Positions 36,644 to 45,157 of a stretch of 64,000 nt of DNA are shown here, piece after piece. This DNA comes from Blastococcus mobilis (GTDB lineage: Bacteria; Actinomycetota; Actinomycetes; Mycobacteriales; Geodermatophilaceae). The translations under genes and the position numbers were made by a program. How positions within the stretch are numbered: position 1 is the stretch's first letter; every line of letters begins with the position of its first letter. The DNA is taken from contig NZ_FZNO01000001.1 of NCBI RefSeq assembly GCF_900188025.1, positions 124,001-188,000 on the forward strand, read 5' to 3'. The notes under the pieces are model-generated. The model was given only the letters and a program-made list of their open reading frames with translations, searched no databases and was not told the origin of the DNA.

Positions 36644-36678
36644 CCGCTCTCACCTGCACCGCACCCAGGAGGACCCCC

Positions 36679-38211
36679 ATGGCCACACCCGGCGTCCGCG
36701 ACGTCATCAGCATCGATCCCCGGACCGGAGCGGCCGTCGAGGTCGTCGCTCAGGAGACCACCTCCGCCGACGTGGACCGCCTCTGCGCGGCCGCCCTCGC
36801 CGCCGCTCCCGTGCTCGACCACATGGGGCGCGCCGGCCGGGCGGCTCTGCTGGGCGTCCTCGCCGACGCCCTCGAGGCCCGCCGCGAGGACGTCGTCGCG
36901 ACCGCCGACCGGGAGACGGGCCTCGGCCCCACTCGGCTGAACGGCGAGCTCACCCGCACCTGCTACCAGCTGCGGCTCTTCGGCGAGGTGCTGCTGGAGG
37001 GCAGCTACCTCGAGGCGGCGATCGACCACGCCGGGGACACCCCGATGGGCCCGCGCCCGGACCTGCGCCGGATGCTCGTGCCGATCGGTCCGGTCGCCGT
37101 CTTCGGCGCCAGCAACTTCCCGCTGGCCTTCTCCGTCCCCGGCGGCGACACCGCCTCCGCCCTCGCCGCCGGCTCCCCGGTGATCGTCAAGGCGCACGGC
37201 TCGCACCCCGCGACCTCCCAGCTCGCCTTCGACATCATGGCCGCGGCCGCCCGCGAGGCCGGTGCGCCCGACGGCACGCTCAGCATCGTGCACGGCCTGC
37301 AGGCCGGCGCCGACCTGGTGGCCCACCCGGCCATCCGCGCCGTCGGCTTCACCGGGTCGGTGAACGGCGGCAAGGCGCTGCTGGAGATCATCGAGCGCCG
37401 GCCGGACCCGGTGCCGTTCTACGGCGAGCTGAGCAGCCTCAACCCCGTCGTCGTCACGCCCCGGGCGGCCGTCGAGCGCGGCGAGCAGCTCGGCCGCGAA
37501 CTCGTCGGCTCCTTCACCCTCGGCGCGGGGCAGTTCTGCACCAAGCCGGGGCTGGCCTTCGTGCCCAGCGGCCCGGAGGGCGACGCCGTCGTGGCCGCCA
37601 TGGCCGACGCGGTGCGGGAGACCGCGGCGCAGACGCTGCTGAACGAGGGCATCGCCGGCTCCTACACGCGGATCTCGTCCGCGCTGGCCGAGCTGCCCGG
37701 GGTCTCGACGGTCGCGCACGGGGGCGAACCGCAGGGACCCGGCTTCCAGGCGACGCCGCTGCTGCTCACCACCGAGGCGGCCGACCTGCCGCACGAGGTC
37801 ACCGAGGAGTGCTTCGGGCCGGTCGCCGTGGTCGCCCGCTACGACGGCGAGAAGGCGCTGTTCGCGGCGCTGGAGCTCATGCCGTCGTCGCTGACCGCGA
37901 CGGTGCTGCGCGGCGAGGGCGAGACCGAGCTGCCGTTGGCGGTGTCGCAGGAACTGCGCACCCGGGCCGGCCGGCTGGTCTACGACGCCTACCCGACCGG
38001 GGTCGCGGTCTCCTGGGCGCAGCACCACGGCGGTCCGTGGCCCTCGACCAACTCCCAGCACACCTCGGTCGGGACGACCGCCATCCGCCGGTTCCTGCGG
38101 CCGGTCACCTGGCAGGGCGCCCCGCAGGAGGTGCTGCCCGAGGAGCTGACCGACGGCTTCCAGGACATCCCCCGCCGGATCGACGGAAAGCTGCAGCTGC
38201 CCCGTGACTGA
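36679..38211 (+). CDS. 2-oxoglutarate semialdehyde (2,5-dioxovalerate) dehydrogenase
   Basis: A 510-residue aldehyde dehydrogenase of the subgroup paired with hexarate dehydratases. PIGPVAVFGASNFPLAFSVP is the cofactor-binding lead, VPFYGELSSLNPVVVTP contains the catalytic Glu, and LGAGQFCTKPGLAFVPSG the catalytic Cys (FCTKPG is typical of this subgroup). It oxidises the kdgD product to 2-oxoglutarate with NAD(P)+. AGGAGG lies nine bases before ATG 36679. Its 3' end overlaps the ATP-grasp gene by eight bases. Confidence 0.93.
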   Translation: MATPGVRDVISIDPRTGAAVEVVAQETTSADVDRLCAAALAAAPVLDHMGRAGRAALLGVLADALEARREDVVATADRETGLGPTRLNGELTRTCYQLRLFGEVLLEGSYLEAAIDHAGDTPMGPRPDLRRMLVPIGPVAVFGASNFPLAFSVPGGDTASALAAGSPVIVKAHGSHPATSQLAFDIMAAAAREAGAPDGTLSIVHGLQAGADLVAHPAIRAVGFTGSVNGGKALLEIIERRPDPVPFYGELSSLNPVVVTPRAAVERGEQLGRELVGSFTLGAGQFCTKPGLAFVPSGPEGDAVVAAMADAVRETAAQTLLNEGIAGSYTRISSALAELPGVSTVAHGGEPQGPGFQATPLLLTTEAADLPHEVTEECFGPVAVVARYDGEKALFAALELMPSSLTATVLRGEGETELPLAVSQELRTRAGRLVYDAYPTGVAVSWAQHHGGPWPSTNSQHTSVGTTAIRRFLRPVTWQGAPQEVLPEELTDGFQDIPRRIDGKLQLPRD

Positions 38212-39079
38212 GCGGGTCGCGCTGGTCGGCTCCCAACGGGGGCTGCGGGTCGATCCCGACCTGCCGCTCGCCGTGGCGGCGCTCGGGGACGCCGGGTACG
38301 AGGTCGACCTGGTCCGGTGGGACGACGCCGACGTGGACTGGTGGGGGTTCGACCTCGCCGTCGTCCGCTCCTGCTGGGACTACGCCTGGCGGCTGGAGGA
38401 GTTCCTGTCCTGGGCGGCGGCGTTCCCGGGCCAGGCCACTCGGCTGCGCAATGCCGTGGAGCTGCTGCGCTGGAACACCGACAAGACCTACCTGCGCGAC
38501 CTCGAGCGGGCCGGCCTGCCGGTCGTGCCGACCGTGTGGCACCCCCTCGGTGCCGACCAGCTGCCCGACGCGGGGGAGTGGGTGGTCAAGCCCTCCGTGT
38601 CCGCCGGTTCCCGGGACACGGCGCGGTGGACCGACCCGACGGCGGCCCTGGCCCACGTGGCCGAGCTGACGGCGGCCGGTCGGACGGCGATGGTGCAGCC
38701 CTACCTCGACAGCGTCGACGACCTCGGCGAGACGGCGATGCTGTTCATCGGCGGCCGGTTCTCCCACGCCGTGCGGAAGGGGCCGCTGCTCAGGCGCGGG
38801 GAGGGCGTCCGGCAGGACCGGGACAGCCGCGGCGACCTGCGCCGGGTAGACCCCACGCCGGCGCAGCGGGAGGTCGCCGACGCGGTGTTCGCGGCGATCA
38901 CGACGCTGGTCCCCGAGGCGGCGGCGCCGCTGTATGCGCGGATCGACCTGGTGCAGGACGGGGCCGGCCGGCCGGTCGTCCTGGAACTGGAACTGACCGA
39001 GCCCAGCCTCTTCCTCCCGCAGGCACCCGAGGCCGCCGTGGCCCTCGCGCGTGCAGTGGAGGCGGAACTCCAGCAGTGA
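38204..39079 (+). CDS. ATP-grasp domain protein (RimK / cycloserine-ligase-like)
   Basis: A 291-residue ATP-grasp ligase: LVGSQRGLRVDPDLPLAVAA at the N-terminus, VRSCWDYAWRLEEFLSWAAA, ATP-binding strand WVVKPSVSAGSRDTARW and the C-terminal metal site PVVLELELTEPSLFLPQAPE. The layout matches small ATP-grasp enzymes like the cycloserine ligase family, which join a carboxylate to an amine. Its substrate is unknown; its place inside a hexarate operon suggests it modifies a carboxylic acid from this pathway or makes a signal or storage compound. GTG 38204 is the start. Confidence 0.8.
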   Translation: MTERVALVGSQRGLRVDPDLPLAVAALGDAGYEVDLVRWDDADVDWWGFDLAVVRSCWDYAWRLEEFLSWAAAFPGQATRLRNAVELLRWNTDKTYLRDLERAGLPVVPTVWHPLGADQLPDAGEWVVKPSVSAGSRDTARWTDPTAALAHVAELTAAGRTAMVQPYLDSVDDLGETAMLFIGGRFSHAVRKGPLLRRGEGVRQDRDSRGDLRRVDPTPAQREVADAVFAAITTLVPEAAAPLYARIDLVQDGAGRPVVLELELTEPSLFLPQAPEAAVALARAVEAELQQ

Positions 39080-40005
39080 GTGGCGTGCTGAGCGGCTTCG
39101 CCGCCCTGGCCGCGGTCATCGCCGCCGGCTGGGTGGTGGGCCGGACCGGCATCCTCGGGAAGGACGCGCCGGGCATCCTGTCCCGGCTGTCGTTCTACGT
39201 GGCCACCCCGGCGCTGCTCTTCCTGACGCTCGCCAGGGCGGACACCGGCGTCGTCGCGTCCGCCGCGCTGATCGGGACCGCGGGGGCCGCGGTGGTCAGC
39301 GCGCTGCTGTTCGCCGGTCTGGCCTGGTCGCGGTGGCGGCTGCCGGCCGCCGAGCTCGCCACCGGTGGCCTCGCGGCGTCCTACGTCAACGCCGGCAACC
39401 TCGGCGTCCCGGTGTCGGTGTACGTCCTCGGGGACGCGTCGTACGTCGCGCCGGTGCTGCTGTTCCAGGTGCTGGTCATGGCTCCGGTCGGGCTCGCGGT
39501 CCTCGCCGACTCGCGAGCGGAGGCTGGGCCCACGACCCACTGGCGGCAGCTGCTCGTCCAGCCGCTCCGCACGCCGGTCGTCATCGGTTGCGCCCTGGGC
39601 CTGCTGCTGGCGGCCAGCGGACTGCAGCTGCCCGCGCTGGTCCTGGAGCCGGTGGAGCTCATCGCGGCGCTGGCGGTGCCGGCCGCCCTGCTGGCCTACG
39701 GCATGACCCTGCACGGGGCGCCGCGGCCGGCCGCCGGCCCACTGGCGGGCCAGGTCTGGCTCGCGGTCGCCCTCAAGAACGTGGCGATGCCGGCCATCGC
39801 CTACGCCCTCGGCCGCTGGGTGGCCGACCTGGACGGCATCGCGCTGCTCGCGGTCACGGTCACCTCCGCGCTGCCCACGGCCCAGAACGTCTTCGTCTAC
39901 GCGTCGGCCTACGACCGCGGCACCCTGCTGGCCCGCGACGTGATCCTGCTCAGCACCGTGCTGTCGGTTCCCGTCCTCGTCGGCATGGCGGTGCTACTGG
40001 GATGA
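39076..40005 (+). CDS. AEC-family (auxin efflux carrier-like) permease
   Basis: A 309-residue membrane protein with ~10 helices in two five-helix halves. FVATPALLFLTLAR-like sequence (here FYVATPALLFLTLARADTG), ASYVNAGNLGVPVSVYVLGD with the N-x-G-x-x-G-xP motif, and LKNVAMPAIAYALGRW are characteristic of bacterial AEC transporters of malate and other carboxylates. GTG 39076 overlaps the ATP-grasp stop (GTGA). It probably moves an organic acid linked to this operon. Confidence 0.85.
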   Translation: MSGVLSGFAALAAVIAAGWVVGRTGILGKDAPGILSRLSFYVATPALLFLTLARADTGVVASAALIGTAGAAVVSALLFAGLAWSRWRLPAAELATGGLAASYVNAGNLGVPVSVYVLGDASYVAPVLLFQVLVMAPVGLAVLADSRAEAGPTTHWRQLLVQPLRTPVVIGCALGLLLAASGLQLPALVLEPVELIAALAVPAALLAYGMTLHGAPRPAAGPLAGQVWLAVALKNVAMPAIAYALGRWVADLDGIALLAVTVTSALPTAQNVFVYASAYDRGTLLARDVILLSTVLSVPVLVGMAVLLG

Positions 40006-40034
40006 GCCCTGCTGCTCGGATGAGGGGAGAAGCC

Positions 40035-41560
40035 GTGACCACCCACCCGGCCGAGGAGTTCGACGTCGTCCTCGTCGGGGGCGGCGTCATGAGCGCGACG
40101 CTCGGGATGCTGCTCGCGGAGCTCGAGCCCGGCTGGCGGGTCGCCGTCGTCGAACGCCTGACCGAGGCGGGGCTGGAGAGCTCCGGCGCCTGGAACAACG
40201 CGGGCACCGGGCACGCCGGGCTCTGCGAGTTCAACTACACGCCACGGCGGCCCGACGGGTCGGTCGACGTCTCCCGCGCCGTGGAGATCGGGGAGCAGTT
40301 CTCGGCTTCCCTGCTGTTCTGGGCGCACCTGGTCGAGCGCGGCCTGCTCGGGCGGCCGCAGGACTTCCTCCGCCCGGTGCCCCACCTCGGTCTCGGCCGG
40401 GGTCCCGACGGCGTGGCGCACCTGCGGGCCCGCTGGGAGGCGCTGCGCGATCACCCCCTCTTCGCCGAGACGGACTTCAGCCACGACCGCGATGTCCTGG
40501 CCGGCTGGCTGCCGCTGATGTTCGGCGATCGGCCGGACGACGGGCCCGTCGCCGTCACGCGTTCCACGCGTGGGACCGACGTCGACTTCGGCGCCCTGAC
40601 GCGGCGGCTGCTCGCCGCCCTGCAGCAGCGCGGCGGGGTGCTCCGGCTGCAGCACGAGGTCGTCTCGCTGGCCCGCACCGGCGGGTCCTGGGCACTCGAC
40701 GTGCGGGACCGGGGCACACGGGCTCGCCGCTCGCTCCGGGCGCCGTACGTGTTCGTCGGCGCGGGCGGTGGGACGCTGCCGCTGCTGCAGCGGGCCGGCG
40801 TTCCGGAGGTGCGCCGGTACGGCGCCTTCCCGATCAGTGGCCAGTTCCTGCGCACGTCCCGACCCGACCTCGTCGCGGCCCACCGGGCCAAGGTCTACGG
40901 GCACGCCGCACCGGGAGCGCCGACGATCTCCGTGCCGCACCTGGACCACCGCACCGTGGACGGGCGGGAGTACCAGATGTTCGGGCCGTTCGCGGCCTTC
41001 TCCCCGCGCTTCCTGCGCACCGGGCGGCTGACCGACCTGGTCCGGTCGGTGCGCCCGGGCAACCTCCCGGTCCTCGCGGCGTCCGCACGGGACAACCGCT
41101 CGCTCATGGCCTACCTGGTCCGCCAGGTCGCCCAGACGTCGCGGGCGCGGCTGGACGCGTTGCGCGCGTTCGTCCCGGCAGCGGAGGCCGGCGACTGGGA
41201 ACTGATCACTGCCGGGCAGCGGGTGCAGGTGCTCAAGATGTCAGGTGGGCCCGGTCGGCGACGAGGCGCGATGGTCGGCTTCGGCACGGAGGTGGTCACC
41301 TCGGCCGGCGGCTCGCTGGCCGCCCTGCTGGGCGCCTCCCCGGGGGCGTCGCGACCGCCGCGTCCACGATGGTCGACGTGCTCGCGGCGAGCTTCCCCGG
41401 CCGCATGGCGCAGTGGGCGCCCAGGCTCGCCGAGATCGCCCCGTCGCCGGCCTCCCTCGCCCGTCCCGATCCCGCCGAGCTCGCCGCCCGCACGGCCGCC
41501 GCGCGTCGGGTCCTGAACCTCGATCCGGCCGCCGATGCCTTCGGAAGGACCCCCGCATGA
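40035..41560 (+). CDS. mqo: Malate:quinone oxidoreductase, apparent 1-base frameshift near 3' end
   Basis: A membrane-associated FAD enzyme oxidising L-malate with quinone. FDVVLVGGGVMSATLGMLLA is the FAD-binding start, SSGAWNNAGTGHAGLCEFNY and WELITAGQRVQVLK are MQO signatures. At 41342-41346 a run of five G breaks the frame: the upstream frame ends SLAALLGASPG and then turns into Arg/Pro/Ser-rich nonsense, while the expected C-terminus (VATAASTMVDVLAASFPGRM) continues in the next frame to TGA 41560. One extra G would restore ~508 residues. The restored stop overlaps the next ATG as ATGA, matching the neighbours. GTG 40035 follows GGGGAG; ATG 40002 would overlap the AEC stop. A second, intact mqo lies at 51355-52857. 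Confidence 0.8.
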
Positions 41561-42978
41561 CCCGCGACGACCTGACCACCCGCCTCTCCAGCCTGGTGGG
41601 CGATGCCGGCCTGATCACCGAGGCGGACCGGATGAGCGGCTACCTGACCGACTGGCGCCACGCGTACGCGGGCAGCGCGGCAGCGGTCGTCCGGCCGGCG
41701 AGCACGGCGGAGGTCGCGGCCGTCGTCCGCCTGTGCCGGGAGGCGGGGGTGGCGGTGGTTCCCCAGGGCGGCAACACCGGGCTGTGCGGCGGCTCGATGC
41801 CCGACTCCTCCGGCCGGCAGGTCGTGCTCTCGCTGGACCGCATGCGCCGGATCCGCGGGGTCGACCCGGTCAACCAGACGATCACGGTGGAGGCGGGGGT
41901 CATCCTGCAGTCGGTGCAGGAGGTCGCCGCGGCGGAGGGGTGTCTGTTCCCGCTCTCCCTGGGCGCCGAGGGCAGCTGCACCATCGGCGGCAACCTGTCG
42001 ACCAACGCCGGCGGGACCGGGGTGCTCCGCTACGGGAACATGCGCGACCTCACCCTGGGACTGGAGGTCGTGCTGCCCGACGGCCGGATCTGGAACGGCC
42101 TGCGTGGGCTGCGCAAGGACAACACCGGCTACGACCTCAAGCACCTGTTCATCGGGGCGGAGGGCACGCTCGGCGTCATCACGGCGGCGGTGCTGAAGCT
42201 CTTCCCGGCCGTGCGCAGCCGGGCGACGGCGTGGGTCGCGTTGCCCTCCCCGCAGGCAGCGGTCGACCTCATCGGCCTCGTCCGCGCGCTGTGCGGCGAC
42301 CGGCTCACCGGGTTCGAGATCCTGTCGCGGCAGAGCCTGGACTTCGTGCTCCGGCACCGGGCGGGTTCCCGCGACCTCCTCGGCGCCGTCCATCCCTGGT
42401 ACGTGCTGGTGGAGCTGAGCGACACGCTGCCCGGCGCCGGCCTGGACGGCCTGCTGGAGACCGCACTGGCCGAGGCGTTCGACCGGGCGGTGGCCTCCGA
42501 TGCGGTCGTGGCCTCCGGTCCGGCCCAGGTCGCCGCACTCTGGGCGCTGCGCGAGGGGATCTCCGAGGCACAGAACTTCGAGGGCCCGAGTCTCAAGCAC
42601 GACGTCACCGTGCCGGTGAGCAGCATCGCCGCGTTCGTCGAGCAGACCGACCGCGCGTTGCGCGCCGCCGTGCCCGGGATCCGGATCGTGACCTACGGGC
42701 ACATCGGCGACGGCAACCTGCACTACAACCTGAGCAAGCCCGTCGGCAGTGACGACGACGCCTTCCGGGCCCGTGCCGAGGAGCTGGCGCGGGTCGTCTA
42801 CGACTCGACCAGCAGCTTCGACGGGAGCATCAGCGCCGAGCACGGGCTGGGGCAGTCCAAGCGGGACGTCATCGCCACCTACAAGGACGCCACCGAGCTG
42901 GACCTGATGCGCGGGATCAAGGGGTTGTTCGATCCCGGCAGCCTGATGAACCCTGGGAAGGTGTTGCCGCATGCCTGA
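41557..42978 (+). CDS. FAD-linked D-2-hydroxyacid dehydrogenase (D-2-hydroxyglutarate/D-lactate type)
   Basis: A 473-residue VAO-fold flavoprotein. VAVVPQGGNTGLCGGSMPDS and GAEGSCTIGGNLSTNAGGTG bind FAD; GYDLKHLFIGAEGTLGVITA, VTYGHIGDGNLHYNLSKPVG and SAEHGLGQSKRDVIATY form the substrate/metal site seen in D-2-hydroxyglutarate and D-lactate dehydrogenases. In an operon producing 2-oxoglutarate, D-2-hydroxyglutarate is an attractive substrate, but D-lactate or glycolate are possible. ATG 41557 overlaps the mqo stop. Confidence 0.88.
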   Translation: MTRDDLTTRLSSLVGDAGLITEADRMSGYLTDWRHAYAGSAAAVVRPASTAEVAAVVRLCREAGVAVVPQGGNTGLCGGSMPDSSGRQVVLSLDRMRRIRGVDPVNQTITVEAGVILQSVQEVAAAEGCLFPLSLGAEGSCTIGGNLSTNAGGTGVLRYGNMRDLTLGLEVVLPDGRIWNGLRGLRKDNTGYDLKHLFIGAEGTLGVITAAVLKLFPAVRSRATAWVALPSPQAAVDLIGLVRALCGDRLTGFEILSRQSLDFVLRHRAGSRDLLGAVHPWYVLVELSDTLPGAGLDGLLETALAEAFDRAVASDAVVASGPAQVAALWALREGISEAQNFEGPSLKHDVTVPVSSIAAFVEQTDRALRAAVPGIRIVTYGHIGDGNLHYNLSKPVGSDDDAFRARAEELARVVYDSTSSFDGSISAEHGLGQSKRDVIATYKDATELDLMRGIKGLFDPGSLMNPGKVLPHA

Positions 42979-43480
42979 GCCCCGCGCAGCGGCGGAGGCG
43001 GTCGCTGACGGGAGCGCCGACGACCTGCACCGCCTGTCGATGACCATCCTGATGACGCCCGACATGTCGAACTTCGCGGGCAACGTGCACGGCGGCACCC
43101 TGCTGAAGTACCTCGACCAGGTCGCCTACACCTGCGCGACCCGCTACGCGCGCAACTACGCCGTCACCCTGTCGGTGGACCAGGTCGTCTTCCGCGAACC
43201 CATCCACGTCGGGGAACTGGTGACCTTCCAGGCGTCGGTGAACCACACGGGCCGGACGTCCCTCGAGATCGGCGTGCGGGTGACCACCCAGGACCTGGTG
43301 CGGCAGGTCGTCCGGCACACCAACAGCTGCTACTTCACGATGGTGGCCGTCGGGCCGGATGGGGAGACCGCCGCCGCGCACCAGGCCGATCCGGGCATCG
43401 GCGACCGTGGCAGCGCCCCACTGATCGTCCTGGCGTCGACCCGCGGTGACGCTGGCAGTGCCCTAGCGTCGCGGGGGTGA
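42971..43480 (+). CDS. Acyl-CoA thioesterase (YciA/BACH hotdog family)
   Basis: The N-terminal ~120 residues form a hotdog domain: LSMTILMTPDMSNFAGNVHG then GGTLLKYLDQVAYTCATRYA (active-site Asp helix), VDQVVFREPIHVGELVTFQA and RQVVRHTNSCYFTMVAV. It would hydrolyse acyl-CoAs. The last ~40 residues (after GPDGETAAAH) do not resemble the family and have weaker codon bias, so a C-terminal frameshift or extension is possible. The start overlaps the upstream gene by eight bases. Confidence 0.82.
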   Translation: MPEPRAAAEAVADGSADDLHRLSMTILMTPDMSNFAGNVHGGTLLKYLDQVAYTCATRYARNYAVTLSVDQVVFREPIHVGELVTFQASVNHTGRTSLEIGVRVTTQDLVRQVVRHTNSCYFTMVAVGPDGETAAAHQADPGIGDRGSAPLIVLASTRGDAGSALASRG

Positions 43481-44853
43481 GCAAGCGCCTGGTGGTCATC
43501 GGAGGGGACGCGGCCGGCGGCAGCGCGGCGTCCCAGGCCAAGAAGCGGCAGCGCGATCTCGACGTGGTCATGTTCGAGCGCGGACGGGCGACGTCCTACT
43601 CCGCGTGCGGCATCCCGTACTGGATCAGCGGCGCGGTGGACGACGAGGCGTCCCTCGTCGCCCGGACACCGGACGAGCACCGGGCCGCGGGCATCGACGT
43701 CCGGATGCGCACCGAGGTGGTCGGCATCGACCTGGAGCGGCAGGTCGTGCACTGGAGGGACCTGGACGGCGGCGCCGCCGGGACCGAGCCCTACGACGAC
43801 CTGGTCTACGCGACGGGCAGCGTGCCCATGCGCCCGCCCGTGCCGGGCATCGACGCCGCCGGGGTCCACGGCGTCCAGGTCCTCGACGACGGGGCGGCCC
43901 TCCGTGCGGAGCTGTCCCGGGACTCGGTGCGCCGGGTCGTGGTCGTCGGAGGCGGCTACATCGGCCTGGAGATCGCCGAGGCGTGCCGGATGCGGGGTCT
44001 CGACGTCACCGTCGTGGACCGCTCGGCCACCCCGGTCGGCACCTTCGATCCCGATGTCGGTGCGCAGATCGCCGAGGCGGTCCGGAAGGAGGGCATCGAT
44101 GTGGTGCTCTCCGACGGCGTCGCTGCCATCGAGGTCGGTCGCGACGGCCGCGCCCGGGCGGTGGTCACCGCCAGCGGCCGGGAGCTGCCCGCCGACCTGG
44201 TCGTCCTGGGTCTCGGCGTGCGGCCGGACGTACGCCTGGCGCAGGAGGCCGGGATCCCGCTGGGCACCTCCGGGGGCGTCGCCGTCGACGCACGCATGCG
44301 CACCCGGGCGGAGGGGGTGTGGGCGGCCGGGGACTGCGTCGAGTCACGGCACCGGCTGTCCGGGCAACGGGTGGTGGTGGCCCTGGGCACCCATGCCAAC
44401 AAGCAGGGCCGGGTGGCGGGGATCAACATCGGCGGCGGCTACGCGACCTTCCCCGGGGTGATCGGCACGGCCATCACGCGGGTCTGCAACCTGGAGGCGG
44501 CCCGCACCGGCCTGTCGTCGGTGGAGGCGGAGGCGGCGGGCTACTCCTTCGTGAAGGTCGGCGTCGACTCGACGACCAAGGCCGGCTACTTCCCGGGCGC
44601 CGAGCCCATCCACGTCTCGATGATCGCCGAGCGGCGGAGCGGGCGACTGCTGGGGGCGCAGATCGTGGGGCGGGAAGCGGCGGCCAAGCGCGTCGACGCC
44701 CTGGCCATCTGCATCTGGAACGAGATGTCCGTCGACGAGATCCTGTCGCTCGACCTCTCCTACGCCCCGCCGTTCTCGCCCGTCTGGGACCCCGTGCTCA
44801 TCGCGGCACGGAAGGCGTTCGAGGCCGTGGAGGCCGACGTCCGGCAGCTCTGA
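43477..44853 (+). CDS. FAD-dependent pyridine nucleotide-disulfide oxidoreductase (CoA-disulfide reductase / NADH oxidase-like)
   Basis: A 458-residue two-dinucleotide-domain flavoprotein. LVVIGGDAAGGSAASQAKKR binds FAD; SYSACGIPYWISG carries the single redox Cys at ~44 used by CoA-disulfide reductases and Nox enzymes; VVVVGGGYIGLEIAEACRMR binds NAD(P)H; GVWAAGDCVESRH is the second FAD motif. The C-terminal dimerisation domain is complete. GTG 43477 overlaps the thioesterase stop (GTGA). Last gene of the overlapping run; it converges on the YciI-like gene with a six-base gap. It may keep CoA thiols reduced or reoxidise NADH. Confidence 0.88.
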   Translation: MSKRLVVIGGDAAGGSAASQAKKRQRDLDVVMFERGRATSYSACGIPYWISGAVDDEASLVARTPDEHRAAGIDVRMRTEVVGIDLERQVVHWRDLDGGAAGTEPYDDLVYATGSVPMRPPVPGIDAAGVHGVQVLDDGAALRAELSRDSVRRVVVVGGGYIGLEIAEACRMRGLDVTVVDRSATPVGTFDPDVGAQIAEAVRKEGIDVVLSDGVAAIEVGRDGRARAVVTASGRELPADLVVLGLGVRPDVRLAQEAGIPLGTSGGVAVDARMRTRAEGVWAAGDCVESRHRLSGQRVVVALGTHANKQGRVAGINIGGGYATFPGVIGTAITRVCNLEAARTGLSSVEAEAAGYSFVKVGVDSTTKAGYFPGAEPIHVSMIAERRSGRLLGAQIVGREAAAKRVDALAICIWNEMSVDEILSLDLSYAPPFSPVWDPVLIAARKAFEAVEADVRQL

Positions 44854-44859
44854 CCCCGG

Positions 44860-45129
44860 TCAGCCGATGACGACGTTCCAGGCCCGGATCGTCCAGCCGG
44901 TCACCAGCCCGTGGACGACGTAGGGATCGTGCGTGGCGAAGCGCTCGACGGCCTCGCGCGGCGCCGTCCACACCAGCAGCGCCCGGTCGTACGGGTCGGG
45001 CAGCGCGCCGGCCAGCACGAGCTCGCCGCGCTCGTGCGCGGCCCGGGCGAGGGCGAGGTGCTCCTCGCGCAGCGCCGCCCGGCGCTCCAGGTAGTCGGGG
45101 GCCAGGGAGTATTCCAGCACCAGATGCAT
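44860..45129 (-). CDS. YciI-like protein
   Basis: An 89-residue dimeric alpha/beta barrel protein: MHLVLEYSLAPDYLERRAAL, GALPDPYDRALLVW and VERFATHDPYVVHGLVTGW-type segments (YVVHGLVTGWTIRAWN at the end) match the YCII domain with its conserved Asp-His pair in the HDPYV region. Function is not settled for the family. It lies 28 bases downstream of the MFS gene stop on the same strand in transcription order, so it may close that operon. Confidence 0.85.
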   Translation of the reverse strand: MHLVLEYSLAPDYLERRAALREEHLALARAAHERGELVLAGALPDPYDRALLVWTAPREAVERFATHDPYVVHGLVTGWTIRAWNVVIG

Positions 45130-45157
45130 GCCCCACTGTCACACGCGGCCGGCACCC

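Noticed and set aside
43330-43480. Possible frameshift at the end of the acyl-CoA thioesterase
   Set aside because: The tail is atypical, but neither alternative frame gives a clear family C-terminus, and the existing stop overlaps the next start as expected.
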